Source of the DNA: Eubacterium sp. CAG:274
Lineage (GTDB): Bacteria; Bacillota; Clostridia; Lachnospirales; CAG-274
Assembly (NCBI GenBank): GCA_000432155.1
Contig: FR888502.1
Coordinates: forward strand, 1-64,000
Length of the DNA: 64,000 nt
Reading direction: 5' to 3'
The notes beneath the pieces were generated by a model. The model searched no databases. It was not told the DNA's origin and saw only the letters and a program-made list of their open reading frames with translations. The translations under genes were made by a program, and so were the position numbers. This document shows positions 43,638 to 53,962 of this stretch, one piece after another (positions within the stretch are counted from its first letter, which is position 1; the number at the start of each line of letters is the position of its first letter).

Positions 43638-45923
43638 ATGTATAAATTAAATTTGCAGTATTGGAACAAGGAAAGATTGGCAAGTATTGTGTTTGTAATT
43701 GTAGGGCTGTTAATGGGCAGGGTTGTGCTTTTTGGGGGCATAAACGGTTGTGCAATAGGCTATTTAACTTGTTTTTTGTTTAATAAAAATATTTTTTATG
43801 CTGTTGCTGTAACTATCTTTACAGGACTTATGACAGTAAGAAAAACAATGGATATAGGGGAATATGTAATAGCTATAGTTTTAATGTGCCTGTTTAATTT
43901 TTTGGGAAATGGTCGGATACAGGAAAACAAAAAATATTTTATTGGTGGCTTGTCCTTATTATCGGGAGCTTTGATTATAGCTGGTTTTACGGGGAATTTT
44001 GTTTATTACTGTATCATAGGTACTTTGGAGGCTATTTTTACTGTGGTGATAGCCTATGTTCTGGATAGGGGCATAGGCGTTTTAAGAAGTAATGGTAAAA
44101 AAGAGTACATAGACGGAGAGGAAATATTAAGTCTTTTTATACTAGGTGTAGCTGTAATTTGTGGTAGTGGAAATATGGTTATTCTAGGTGTGCCACCTGC
44201 CTTAGTTGCAGTAGTGACGGTAATTTTTGTGTCGTCCGTAAAAGGTGGCTGTATATTGGCAATAGCTAGTGGTGCAACTATGGGTATGATGTTGTCCTTT
44301 GCAAATATTTATCCTATTGGAATAATACCTACATTGGCAATAGGTGGGCTGACATCAGCTATGGCAGGGCGATTTCGTAAAATTTTTATGCCCATAGGTT
44401 TTGTGCTTTCTTTTGCTCCAATGGTTATATATTACAGGCTTGATTTGCTTTCCGTTGGTGCTTTTGTGTCAATATTGTTGGCTGGTATTATTAATATGTA
44501 TATTCCGGAGAGATTATATCTAAATTTTTCAAATATTATTAATACGGGAAAAAGTCAGAGCAATTTGTATAATTACGAAATTAAAAGTATGGTGTGTGGG
44601 AAACTTAAAAAGTTTGCTCAATGTTTTTCAGACTTAGACTCCTACATACAAATGGCATCGGTTTCTCAGGAAACCGAAAATATAAAATTTGAAATATTTG
44701 ATAAATGTACTTCTAATGTTTGCGGGCGATGTAATAGACAGGGGACTTGCTGGGAGGGAAACTATAAAACTACCTATGAAAATTTGTATGGTCTTGTAAG
44801 TCAATGGGTAGATAAGGAAAGTGTGGATTTTAAAAATTTGCCAAATTATTTTATAGCATCTTGTTCTAAATATAGAGAATGGCTGTTATGGGCAAAAAAT
44901 TCAATAGATGAATATAAGTTTAAGAATATTTGTATATCTCAAAAGGAGGAATATAGACAATTACTGTCTGTTTATATAAGAAATGTAGCACAAAGGGCAG
45001 AGAGTATAGCATCTGAAATAGAAATGGAAACGGATATAGACATAGAGTTGTCAGAAAAAATTTATAGAAAGACAGCATATATGGGAGTAAAGGGGATTAC
45101 AGTTTCAAAGGGGGAAAAGGGGTGCATATTAAGAATATTATTGTCAAAGGAACACAGTTGGGATATTTGTGAGGGCAGAATTTTACCTTTGTTGAAAGAA
45201 TTTGTTGGTGTTAATATTGTAAAAACTGAGGAAAGGTTGGTTGATGATAATACTTGGAGTGTTACATTGGTTGAAGAACCTAAACTAAGGATTTCGGCCT
45301 ATTGTTGCTCTAAGCCTAAAAATAGTGAAAATATATGTGGGGATAGCTTTATATTTACAGATTTGGAAAATGGCAGATATTTATTGGCACTTGCTGACGG
45401 AATGGGAAGCGGTAAAAGGGCTGGAATGGAAAGTGCAGCAGCCGTTGAAATGTATGAAGATTTTACACAGGCTGGATTTTTTAGAGATGATGCTTTAGAG
45501 CTTATAAACTCTCTGATTTCAGGTAAAAATGAGAGTTTTTCAACGCTGGATATATGTACCGTAGATAAGTATACAGGTAAGGCTGAATTTATAAAAATAG
45601 GTGCAGTATCAACATTTATATTAAAAAGAAAGGGAGTAGAAATTTTAAAATCAAATACTTTGCCAGTAGGTATATTGGAAAATGTAGATACCAAAATATA
45701 TGAAAAGAGGGTTGAAAAAGGCGATGTAATTGTAATGATGACAGACGGTATATTTGAGGCAGGAAAGAGTGGTGAAAATGAATATAAATTCATAGAAATG
45801 CTAGAAAAAAGGAAGAAAACGACAGCTGAAAATACAGCTAAAAAAATTATGGAAACCGCCATTAAAATGGGCGAAAGTAAAATAAATGACGATATGACAG
45901 TATTGGTTGCTAACATATATTAA
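43638..45923 (+). CDS. spoIIE: Stage II sporulation protein E
   Basis: SpoIIE is a membrane PP2C phosphatase at the polar septum that releases sigma F by dephosphorylating SpoIIAA. The 761-residue protein has about ten membrane segments in the first ~290 residues, a Cys-rich segment (CTSNVCGRCNRQGTCW), a central regulatory region, and a C-terminal PP2C domain with LADGMGSGKRAGMESA and MMTDGIFEA. The start at 43638 follows GGGGAGG. The neighbours tilS-hpt-ftsH repeat the Bacillus arrangement. An 0A-like box lies upstream. Confidence 0.95.
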   Translation: MYKLNLQYWNKERLASIVFVIVGLLMGRVVLFGGINGCAIGYLTCFLFNKNIFYAVAVTIFTGLMTVRKTMDIGEYVIAIVLMCLFNFLGNGRIQENKKYFIGGLSLLSGALIIAGFTGNFVYYCIIGTLEAIFTVVIAYVLDRGIGVLRSNGKKEYIDGEEILSLFILGVAVICGSGNMVILGVPPALVAVVTVIFVSSVKGGCILAIASGATMGMMLSFANIYPIGIIPTLAIGGLTSAMAGRFRKIFMPIGFVLSFAPMVIYYRLDLLSVGAFVSILLAGIINMYIPERLYLNFSNIINTGKSQSNLYNYEIKSMVCGKLKKFAQCFSDLDSYIQMASVSQETENIKFEIFDKCTSNVCGRCNRQGTCWEGNYKTTYENLYGLVSQWVDKESVDFKNLPNYFIASCSKYREWLLWAKNSIDEYKFKNICISQKEEYRQLLSVYIRNVAQRAESIASEIEMETDIDIELSEKIYRKTAYMGVKGITVSKGEKGCILRILLSKEHSWDICEGRILPLLKEFVGVNIVKTEERLVDDNTWSVTLVEEPKLRISAYCCSKPKNSENICGDSFIFTDLENGRYLLALADGMGSGKRAGMESAAAVEMYEDFTQAGFFRDDALELINSLISGKNESFSTLDICTVDKYTGKAEFIKIGAVSTFILKRKGVEILKSNTLPVGILENVDTKIYEKRVEKGDVIVMMTDGIFEAGKSGENEYKFIEMLEKRKKTTAENTAKKIMETAIKMGESKINDDMTVLVANIY

Positions 45924-45936
45924 ACATTGTAGGTAC

Positions 45937-45965
45937 TTGAGTTTTACATAAAAAAAGTTTATACT
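45937..45965 (+). promoter_or_regulatory. tilS promoter
   Basis: TTGAGT (45937-45942) and TATACT (45960-45965) are 17 bases apart, just before tilS. Confidence 0.55.
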
Positions 45966-45988
45966 CTTTTTATTAGGAGTGTGGACAA

Positions 45989-47341
45989 ATGTTAGCTTTA
46001 GTAACGAAAACTATAGAAAGAAACAGAATGTTGAAAAAAGGCGATAAAATAGTTGTGGGAGTGTCTGGTGGGGCAGATTCCGTATGCCTTTTAGATGTAT
46101 TAAATAAATTAAAGGATAAATATAATCTGAAAATTACAGTTGTGCATATAAATCATTGTATAAGGGGACAGGAGGCTGACAGAGATGAGGCCTTTGTAAA
46201 AGCTCTTGCAGAAAAATATGGCAATGAATACAAGGCTTTTTCTTATCCTGTGGAAAAAATGGCAGAGGAAAATGGCACAACTGTTGAAGAAATGGGCAGA
46301 AATTTAAGATATTATTCCTTTAGAAAAATAGCCGGCGAAAAGGGAAAGATAGCAGTTGCCCATAATAAAAACGATAATTGTGAAACAATGCTTATGCGAT
46401 TTTTTAGAGGGACTGGAGTAAAAGGATTAGGTGGTATTTCTCCTGTAAGGGGTAATATTATAAGACCTTTGATTACAGTTGATAGAAATTCTATTGAAAA
46501 GTATTGTAATGAAAATAACTTGAATTATTGTACTGACTCTACAAATAATGATACAGAGTATACAAGAAACAAAATAAGGCATAATATTATACCTTTAATT
46601 GAAAAAGAGTTTAACCAGTCTATAGTTGATACTATGTATAAAACAGCAGAAATTATGGCTGGAGAAGAAGAATATATGGACAGGCATGCTAGGACAGCAT
46701 ACAGCTATTGTGCTGTAGGGGACAAAGTTCTTTCTGTTGAAAAACTTTTGGATTTAGATAAAGTTATTTTAAAGAGAGTTTTAAGATTAGGCTTTATAGA
46801 TTTTTCAGCTGATTTACACGATGTTTCCTATGAACATATAAAGTCTGTGGAAAGCCTTTTGTATAAAAAGAATGGAAAGGTGGTACAGCTACCTCATAAT
46901 TTAAGAGCATCAAGAATTAATAATTGCATAATTTTCTCTAAACATATAGAACATAAGGAGGTTTCATATAAATTAGAGCCAGAAGAACCAAAATATATTC
47001 CCGAAATAGGAAAAACTTTGTTAATTTCTAAAAAAAATTTGACAAATCCAAAAATACTATATACTATTCCTTTTGATTATGATAAAATAAAAGGTGATTT
47101 TTATTTTAGAAATAGAAAAGCTGGGGATAAAATTTATCTCAATGGTGTAGGTGGAAGAAAGAGTTTAAAAAAGATTTTTTCTGAGCTTAAACTATCAAAA
47201 GATGACAAAGACAGTATCACTTTATTGGCTGTAGATAATGATGTTTTGTGGATTCCTAACTACAAAACTTCTGATATGTACAAGGCTAATGAGGATACAA
47301 AAAATGTAGTATATATGTATTTAAAGGAGAAAGAAAACTAA
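45989..47341 (+). CDS. tilS: tRNA(Ile)-lysidine synthetase TilS
   Basis: TilS turns the wobble cytidine of the AUA-reading tRNA(Ile) into lysidine. The 450 residues hold the PP-loop ATP motif VSGGADSVCLLD, HINHCIRGQEADRDE and GHNKNDNCET-like AHNKNDNCETMLMRFFRGTG, followed by a C-terminal TilS domain. It overlaps hpt by one base. Confidence 0.95.
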   Translation: MLALVTKTIERNRMLKKGDKIVVGVSGGADSVCLLDVLNKLKDKYNLKITVVHINHCIRGQEADRDEAFVKALAEKYGNEYKAFSYPVEKMAEENGTTVEEMGRNLRYYSFRKIAGEKGKIAVAHNKNDNCETMLMRFFRGTGVKGLGGISPVRGNIIRPLITVDRNSIEKYCNENNLNYCTDSTNNDTEYTRNKIRHNIIPLIEKEFNQSIVDTMYKTAEIMAGEEEYMDRHARTAYSYCAVGDKVLSVEKLLDLDKVILKRVLRLGFIDFSADLHDVSYEHIKSVESLLYKKNGKVVQLPHNLRASRINNCIIFSKHIEHKEVSYKLEPEEPKYIPEIGKTLLISKKNLTNPKILYTIPFDYDKIKGDFYFRNRKAGDKIYLNGVGGRKSLKKIFSELKLSKDDKDSITLLAVDNDVLWIPNYKTSDMYKANEDTKNVVYMYLKEKEN

Positions 47342-47886
47342 TGAAGGAAAAACTTACGGTACTTATAGGAGAAAAAGAAATTCAATCAAGAGTTGAAAAG
47401 TTAGCCGCAGAAATTTCCGAAAGCTACAAAGGAGAAAGTTTACTTGTTGTTGGTATTTTAAGAGGAGCTATAATGTTTATGGTAGACCTTCTTAAAAAAC
47501 TTGAAATTAATGATGTTCAGATTGACTTTATGGCTGTTTCAAGCTACGGTTCAAGTACAGTATCTAGTGGCAAGATAAACATTAAAAAGGATTTAAGCGA
47601 AAGTATTGAAGGCAGAAATGTACTTATTGTTGAAGATATTATTGATACTGGTAATACATTGTATCATTTGATTGAATATCTCAAGAAAGATAATCCAAAG
47701 TCAGTAAAACTTTGTACACTTTTTGACAAGCCTGAAAGACGAGAAAAAGAAGTTCCTGTTGATTGGGTAGGCTTTGATATTCCTAATAAATTTATTGTAG
47801 GTTATGGTCTTGATTATGCCCAGAGATACAGAAATTTACCATACATTGCAGAGCTTGCATTTATAGAGGATGAAGATGAAAAATAA
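47341..47886 (+). CDS. hpt: Hypoxanthine phosphoribosyltransferase
   Basis: This purine-salvage enzyme joins hypoxanthine or guanine with PRPP. The 181 residues have the PRPP motif LIVEDIIDTGNTLYHL, the flexible-loop SSYGSSTVSSG and VGYGLDYAQRYRNLPYIA at the end. It follows tilS with one shared base and an AAGGAGAAAG ribosome site, as in Bacillus. Confidence 0.95.
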   Translation: MKEKLTVLIGEKEIQSRVEKLAAEISESYKGESLLVVGILRGAIMFMVDLLKKLEINDVQIDFMAVSSYGSSTVSSGKINIKKDLSESIEGRNVLIVEDIIDTGNTLYHLIEYLKKDNPKSVKLCTLFDKPERREKEVPVDWVGFDIPNKFIVGYGLDYAQRYRNLPYIAELAFIEDEDEK

Positions 47887-47906
47887 TAGCTTATAACAGC
47901 TGTTTC

Positions 47907-47950
47907 TTCGACAAAATTTCCTTGAATAAATTTGTAAAATATGGTATTAT
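47907..47950 (+). promoter_or_regulatory. ftsH promoter with an upstream Spo0A-box-like site
   Basis: TTCGACA (47907-47913) precedes TTGAAT (47922-47927) and an extended -10, TGGTATTAT (47942-47950), with a 17-base spacer. The 0A-like heptamer is eight bases before the -35. Confidence 0.55.
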
Positions 47951-48018
47951 AAAGCGATAACGGTAGATGGGTATTAGCTATTTTCCGATATATAAAATTT
48001 ATTATTAGGGGGAGAGAG

Positions 48019-49920
48019 ATGAAAAACAATTTTTTGCGTAATCTTGGTATGTATCTGGTCATTTTCCTATTCATCATAGGAATGATTTTGGTAAATAAGA
48101 ACTTTTCAAGTTCTACACCACAGACTACAGATTATGTTTACAGCGATATGATTTCCCAGATTAATGGTGATAAAGTTGAGTCTATTACTTTACAGCGTGA
48201 TGCCGATGTTTCTGACTCTGGTACAGCAGTTGTTAATTTAAAAGACGGCAAGTCTTATAAAGTTACAATAAGTAGCGTATCATCATTTGTGGATACTGTA
48301 AATCCAGCAGTTGAAAAGGGATTAAAGCTTACTACACAGGCTCCATCAAAAGCCGGTAATATGTTTTCTATTATTGCAACTATTGTTAGTATAGTTGTTG
48401 TTATTGCACTTTTCTTCTTCTTATTCCAGCAGATGCAAGGTGGCGGAGGCGGTGGCAAAGTTATGAACTTTGGCAAGGCAAAAGCCAAAATGCAGAACCC
48501 AGGGGATAAGAAAGTTACATTTAAAGATGTAGCAGGTCTTGAGGAAGAAAAGGCAGAAATTGAGGAAATAGTAGATTTCCTTAAACAGCCAAAGAAATTC
48601 GTAGACTTAGGTGCTAGAATACCAAAGGGTATACTTATGGTAGGCCCTCCGGGTACAGGTAAAACATTACTTGCAAAGGCTATTTCAGGTGAGGCAAATG
48701 TTCCATTTTTCTCTATTTCCGGTTCAGACTTTGTAGAAATGTTTGTTGGTGTTGGTGCATCAAGAGTTCGTGACCTTTTTGAACAGGCAAAGAAAAATGC
48801 TCCTTGTCTTGTATTTATTGATGAAATTGATGCTGTAGGTCGTAGGCGTGGTGCTGGTTTAGGTGGTGGCCACGATGAAAGAGAACAGACACTTAATCAG
48901 CTCCTTGTAGAAATGGACGGTTTTGGTGTAAATCAGGGTGTTATTGTTATGGCTGCTACAAACAGACCAGACATTCTTGACCCAGCGCTTTTAAGACCAG
49001 GTCGTTTTGACAGACAGGTTGTTGTTGGTGCTCCAGATGCAAAGGGCAGAGAAGAAATTCTTCAGGTTCACGCCAGAGGAAAGAAACTTGCCCCAGATGT
49101 TGACCTTAAAGATATTGCAAATACTACACAGGGCTTTACTGGTGCAGACTTGGAAAATCTTTTAAATGAGGCAGCACTTCACGCAGCAAGAAAGAATAAA
49201 AAAGAAATCTCTATGCAGGATGTAAAGGACTCATTTATCAGAGTTGCTTTAGGTACAGAGAAAAAGAGCCATATTAAAACTGAGCTTGAAAGAAAGATTA
49301 CAGCTTATCACGAAGCTGGACACGCAATTCTTTTTGAAAAAATGCCAGATTTAAGTCCGGTTCATACAGTTTCTATTATTCCTATTGGTATGGCTGGTGG
49401 TTATACAATGCCAGTTCCTACTGAAAAGAGCTTTAGATTTAAAAGGTCTATGGAACAGGAAATTGTTGCTACATTTGGTGGTAGAGTAGCTGAAGAAATG
49501 ATTTTTGGTGACTATACACAGGGTGCAAGCAAGGATATTGAACAGGCTACAAACCTTGCTAGAAATATGGTAACTCGTTTTGGTATGAGTGAAAAAATGG
49601 GACCTATTCTCTATGGCGAAGAAGACCACGAGGTATTCCTTGGCAGAGATATTGGTCATAGCAGAAATTATGGCGAAAATGTTGCAGGTCAGATTGATAG
49701 CGAAATTAGAAGAATTATTGATGAGGCTTACAACAAGGCTAAGGAAGTCCTTGAAGAAAATAGAGATGGACTTGAAAGAACTGCTCAGCTTCTCCTTAAA
49801 AAGGAAAAGGTTAGTGGCGACGAATTTAGAGAAGTATTAAACAATGAAACTGTAGAAGAACCACAGGAAACTGTTGTTATTGACAGCGAACATTTTAATG
49901 CTGAAAATAGTGAAAACTAA
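48019..49920 (+). CDS. ftsH: ATP-dependent zinc metalloprotease FtsH
   Basis: FtsH degrades unstable and misassembled membrane and cytoplasmic proteins. The 633 residues have two N-terminal membrane segments around an extracellular domain, an AAA domain with GPPGTGKT and FIDEIDAVGRRRG, the second region of homology RPGRFDRQ, and zinc site HEAGH with AVGGRVAEEMIFG-like FGGRVAEEMIFG. It is transcribed from its own promoter after hpt. The acidic C-terminal tail is usual. Confidence 0.97.
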   Translation: MKNNFLRNLGMYLVIFLFIIGMILVNKNFSSSTPQTTDYVYSDMISQINGDKVESITLQRDADVSDSGTAVVNLKDGKSYKVTISSVSSFVDTVNPAVEKGLKLTTQAPSKAGNMFSIIATIVSIVVVIALFFFLFQQMQGGGGGGKVMNFGKAKAKMQNPGDKKVTFKDVAGLEEEKAEIEEIVDFLKQPKKFVDLGARIPKGILMVGPPGTGKTLLAKAISGEANVPFFSISGSDFVEMFVGVGASRVRDLFEQAKKNAPCLVFIDEIDAVGRRRGAGLGGGHDEREQTLNQLLVEMDGFGVNQGVIVMAATNRPDILDPALLRPGRFDRQVVVGAPDAKGREEILQVHARGKKLAPDVDLKDIANTTQGFTGADLENLLNEAALHAARKNKKEISMQDVKDSFIRVALGTEKKSHIKTELERKITAYHEAGHAILFEKMPDLSPVHTVSIIPIGMAGGYTMPVPTEKSFRFKRSMEQEIVATFGGRVAEEMIFGDYTQGASKDIEQATNLARNMVTRFGMSEKMGPILYGEEDHEVFLGRDIGHSRNYGENVAGQIDSEIRRIIDEAYNKAKEVLEENRDGLERTAQLLLKKEKVSGDEFREVLNNETVEEPQETVVIDSEHFNAENSEN

Positions 49921-49925
49921 TATTA

Positions 49926-49957
49926 AGGCTGTCGAGGGTTTTCGACAGCCTTTTTGT
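49926..49957 (+). terminator. ftsH terminator
   Basis: AGGCTGTCGA (49926-49935) pairs with TCGACAGCCT (49942-49951), followed by T residues. Confidence 0.9.
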
Positions 49958-49967
49958 TTATAATGAA

Positions 49968-50054
49968 TCGGAAAGATAAATCCGATGGCTTGCTTGCAAG
50001 CCACATTTTGCAAAGCAAAATGTTCTGACGGTGAATCGGAAAGATAAATCCGAT
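49968..50054. repeat. Paired TCGGA hairpin repeats flanking two further hairpins
   Basis: Two copies of TCGGAAAGATAAATCCGAT (49968-49986 and 50036-50054) flank GGCTTGCTTGCAAGCC and CATTTTGCAAAGCAAAATG, each a perfect palindrome or hairpin. The core is repeated in a solo copy at 28597-28615. The layout resembles a REP/REPIN-type intergenic element. Confidence 0.7.
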
Positions 50055-50076
50055 GTTCTGAATAGGAGGAATGAGA

Positions 50077-50427
50077 ATGTTATTTTTAGAATATCCAAAA
50101 TGCTCAACTTGTAAAAAGGCTAAAAATTGGCTTGAAAGTAATGGTGTTGAATTTGAAGACAGACACATTGTGGAAAACAATCCAACAGCTGATGAATTAA
50201 AGGCTTGGTATGAAAAAAGTGGTTTTCCACTTAAAAAGTTCTTTAACACAAGCGGTTTAAAGTACAAAGAACTTGGTTTAAAGGATAAATTACCTGATAT
50301 GACAGAAGAAGAACAGATTAATCTTCTTGCAACAGACGGTATGCTAGTTAAACGCCCTTTGGTTATAGGCGATGATTTTGTTTTAATAGGTTTTAAAGAA
50401 GCTCAATGGGCTGAAAAATTAAAATAG
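50077..50427 (+). CDS. ArsC/Spx-family thioredoxin-fold protein
   Basis: The 116-residue product starts LFLEYPKCSTCKKA with the CxxC at Cys9 and Cys12 (counting from the chosen start) and has the ArsC closing pattern MLVKRPLVIGDDFVLIGFKEAQW. It belongs to the arsenate-reductase/Spx family of Firmicutes; whether it reduces arsenate or binds RNA polymerase is not decided. The ATG at 50077 is chosen because AGGAGGA touches the earlier ATG at 50071. No ars genes adjoin. It lies right after the repeat element. Confidence 0.8.
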   Translation: MLFLEYPKCSTCKKAKNWLESNGVEFEDRHIVENNPTADELKAWYEKSGFPLKKFFNTSGLKYKELGLKDKLPDMTEEEQINLLATDGMLVKRPLVIGDDFVLIGFKEAQWAEKLK

Positions 50428-50482
50428 TAATAATATAGAAATTTCACCTTCCTTTTTGTACAATATTTCGGACTATAGTTTA

Positions 50483-50511
50483 TTGACTTTGATTTTCTTT
50501 GGTCGTATACT
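50483..50511 (+). promoter_or_regulatory. Promoter of the dockerin protein gene
   Basis: TTGACT (50483-50488) and TATACT (50506-50511) are exactly 17 bases apart, giving a short leader before the start at 50545. Confidence 0.65.
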
Positions 50512-50544
50512 TGTACTTATGACTAAAAAAGGAAGGTGTTTTTA

Positions 50545-52683
50545 TTGAAAAAACTATTATGCACAGCTATTTTGGCATTGGGTGTCATTATGCTAATGAC
50601 AGTAGGAGCTTATGCTCAAATGCCAAAGGACAAAATAGCATTACAGGGAGAGGACAGCTTTAAAGCTGAAATGTTTAAGGAATTTAGTGACACTATTGAG
50701 GATAATGCCCTCTATGTTGCCACTACAGGTAGCGACAGTAATGCAGGTACAATAGATAAGCCTTTTGCTACTGTTCAAAAAGCCTTAGATACAGTAAAGG
50801 CAGGTCAGACAATATATGTCAGAGGTGGTACTTATAATGCTCTTAATTCCTTTAAGACATCAGGTAGCGAGGGGAAGTATATTACATTGAGAAACTATCC
50901 TAATGAAACACCATTTTTGACTTGTACAACTGGTACAAATGGTGCTATTTTGCTTTTAAATGGTTGTAATTACATTAAAATTTATGGACTTGAAATAGGT
51001 GGACATTCAGCTGAGCAAGCCTATGGTATTTTGATTAATGATTGCGAAAACCATATTATTATAAGTAATAATCATATTCACAACTTGCTTACTACAAAGC
51101 CAGGAGAAAATGAAAATGGCGAAGCAAACGGTATTTTGCTTTTTGGCGAGGGCAAGACAGATGAAACTTCTATTAACAATATTTGCATTGAAAATAATAA
51201 CATACACAATAATACAACAGGTTGGAGTGAAACACTTTCAACTTCTGGTAACTGTAAATATGTAAATGTAATCAACAATACTGTACACGATAATACTAAC
51301 ATTGGTATTGATTTCTATGGTAATGCAAAATATTGTTCTGTTCCAGCTTATGACCAGCCTAGATATTGCGTTGCCGCTGGTAATACTGTTTACAATTCTA
51401 TATGCTCATATGCAGAGTGTGCAGGTCTTTATTTAGACGGTGCAAGAGATACTATATTTGAAAATAATATTGTTTATGGTAGTATGTATGGTATTGAAAT
51501 TGGTTCAGAAGAATTACAGGCAAATTATCCAGTTAAAAATGTTATAGTCAGAAATAACCTTGTTTACAAAAATTCTTGTGGTGGTATAAGAGTTGGTGGT
51601 TATGACAAGAAGAAAACTGGCTATGTTACAGAAACAAAGATATATAATAACACTCTTGTTGACAATGGCGAGGGCGAAGGTGGATATAATGGCGAATTTT
51701 GTTTTGTAAAATGTAATGGCGTAGATGTTAGAAACAATATGGTATATAAATCATCTAATAAGTACCCATTAATTGGTGGAGATTTGCCAGCTGAATATAC
51801 TTTAAATGTTACATTTAACAATAATGTATTCTATGATACAAACAGCTCAGACAGTACTTATTTTGAATACAAGGGTAGTTCGCAAGAGGGTATAGATGCC
51901 TTTAATACTTTTGTAGGTGGTACAAACTATAGTGGCAAACCTAGTTTCAATAGTGATTACAGCCTTGCTAACGGTTCTTACGGTATTGATTTAGGCGATA
52001 ATGGTGTTTTAAATGATATGGGTAGTTTAGTTGATTTGGGCAATAATTACAGAGCCATTGGAACTGTAGATGTAGGTGCTTTTGAGTATCAAGATGGTAG
52101 CAAGCCTACAGTTACAACAGTTTCTACAACAACAGTATCTACAACTACAACTACCACAGAAGCAACAACAGAAACTACAACATATGATAAGGCAGACTTA
52201 AATAAAGACGGAAATGTAGATAAAAAAGACTGTGCTATTATGTTAAAGTTGGTACAGGGATTAAAAACTGATATTGTTGCACCGGATTTAAACAAAGACG
52301 GTAAAATAGATTTGTTAGATGCTTTGTGGTATTTGGCTGAAAGTTCTGCTAAGGTTTGGAACTATACTACAGGAGAAAATACAGATAATTTCTATAGTGT
52401 AAAAGCCAATAACTATAAAAATGCTACAACTATTACATATAACGGATTGACCCTTACAAAGGCTGTTAAAATGGAAACGGGCACAGCAATATCCTTTACA
52501 GCTCCAAAAGACGGTACACTTACACTTGTAGCTAATGGTGGTAGTGGTAAAAAGATAAAAGTAAATAATGTTTCATATGCTATTGTATCAGACGGTGCTT
52601 TAGAAGTTCCTGTAAAAGCCGGAACAGTTACAGTTTCTAAAGATTCCACTGGAACATACTTATATTATATGAGTTTTAAATAA
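50545..52683 (+). CDS. Secreted parallel beta-helix protein with dockerin, probable pectinolytic enzyme
   Basis: The 712-residue protein has a signal peptide (about 1-25), then a parallel beta helix opening YVATTGSDSNAG, DKPFATVQKALD and IYVRGGTY, as in PL9/DUF1565 pectin-active proteins, with repeats rich in Asn and Gly to about 510. A Thr-rich linker (about 525-545) leads to a type I dockerin with DLNKDGNVDKKDC and DLNKDGKIDLLDA. A C-terminal ~110-residue beta-sandwich module, with LTLTKAVKMETGTAISFT, resembles carbohydrate-binding modules on pectinases. I do not see a certain catalytic triad. The TTG at 50545 is chosen behind AAGGAAGG. Confidence 0.8.
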   Translation: MKKLLCTAILALGVIMLMTVGAYAQMPKDKIALQGEDSFKAEMFKEFSDTIEDNALYVATTGSDSNAGTIDKPFATVQKALDTVKAGQTIYVRGGTYNALNSFKTSGSEGKYITLRNYPNETPFLTCTTGTNGAILLLNGCNYIKIYGLEIGGHSAEQAYGILINDCENHIIISNNHIHNLLTTKPGENENGEANGILLFGEGKTDETSINNICIENNNIHNNTTGWSETLSTSGNCKYVNVINNTVHDNTNIGIDFYGNAKYCSVPAYDQPRYCVAAGNTVYNSICSYAECAGLYLDGARDTIFENNIVYGSMYGIEIGSEELQANYPVKNVIVRNNLVYKNSCGGIRVGGYDKKKTGYVTETKIYNNTLVDNGEGEGGYNGEFCFVKCNGVDVRNNMVYKSSNKYPLIGGDLPAEYTLNVTFNNNVFYDTNSSDSTYFEYKGSSQEGIDAFNTFVGGTNYSGKPSFNSDYSLANGSYGIDLGDNGVLNDMGSLVDLGNNYRAIGTVDVGAFEYQDGSKPTVTTVSTTTVSTTTTTTEATTETTTYDKADLNKDGNVDKKDCAIMLKLVQGLKTDIVAPDLNKDGKIDLLDALWYLAESSAKVWNYTTGENTDNFYSVKANNYKNATTITYNGLTLTKAVKMETGTAISFTAPKDGTLTLVANGGSGKKIKVNNVSYAIVSDGALEVPVKAGTVTVSKDSTGTYLYYMSFK

Positions 52684-52696
52684 CAATAAAGGTATT

Positions 52697-52720
52697 GCAA
52701 GAAATGCTTGCATTTCTTGC
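52697..52720. other. Perfect hairpin between convergent genes
   Basis: GCAAGAAATGC (52697-52707) and its complement (52710-52720) are separated by two bases. There is no T-run on either side, so a role as terminator is uncertain. It lies between the dockerin gene and dapL. Confidence 0.6.
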
Positions 52721-52747
52721 AGTTAGTCTAAGGAAGGGACCATTATA

Positions 52748-53950
<1,203 letters not shown>

Positions 53951-53962
53951 TTTTATATCTCC

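Noticed and set aside
45299..45916. Minus-strand ORF of 205 codons
   Set aside because: It is antisense to the conserved PP2C domain of spoIIE, and its composition (Ser/Ile/Phe-rich) is that of a shadow frame.
49942..49950. TTCGACA in the ftsH terminator as a Spo0A box
   Set aside because: It is part of the terminator stem and has no promoter after it.
52089..52295. Minus-strand ORF rich in Val
   Set aside because: It mirrors the Thr-rich linker of the dockerin protein (ACA/ACT codons read in reverse).
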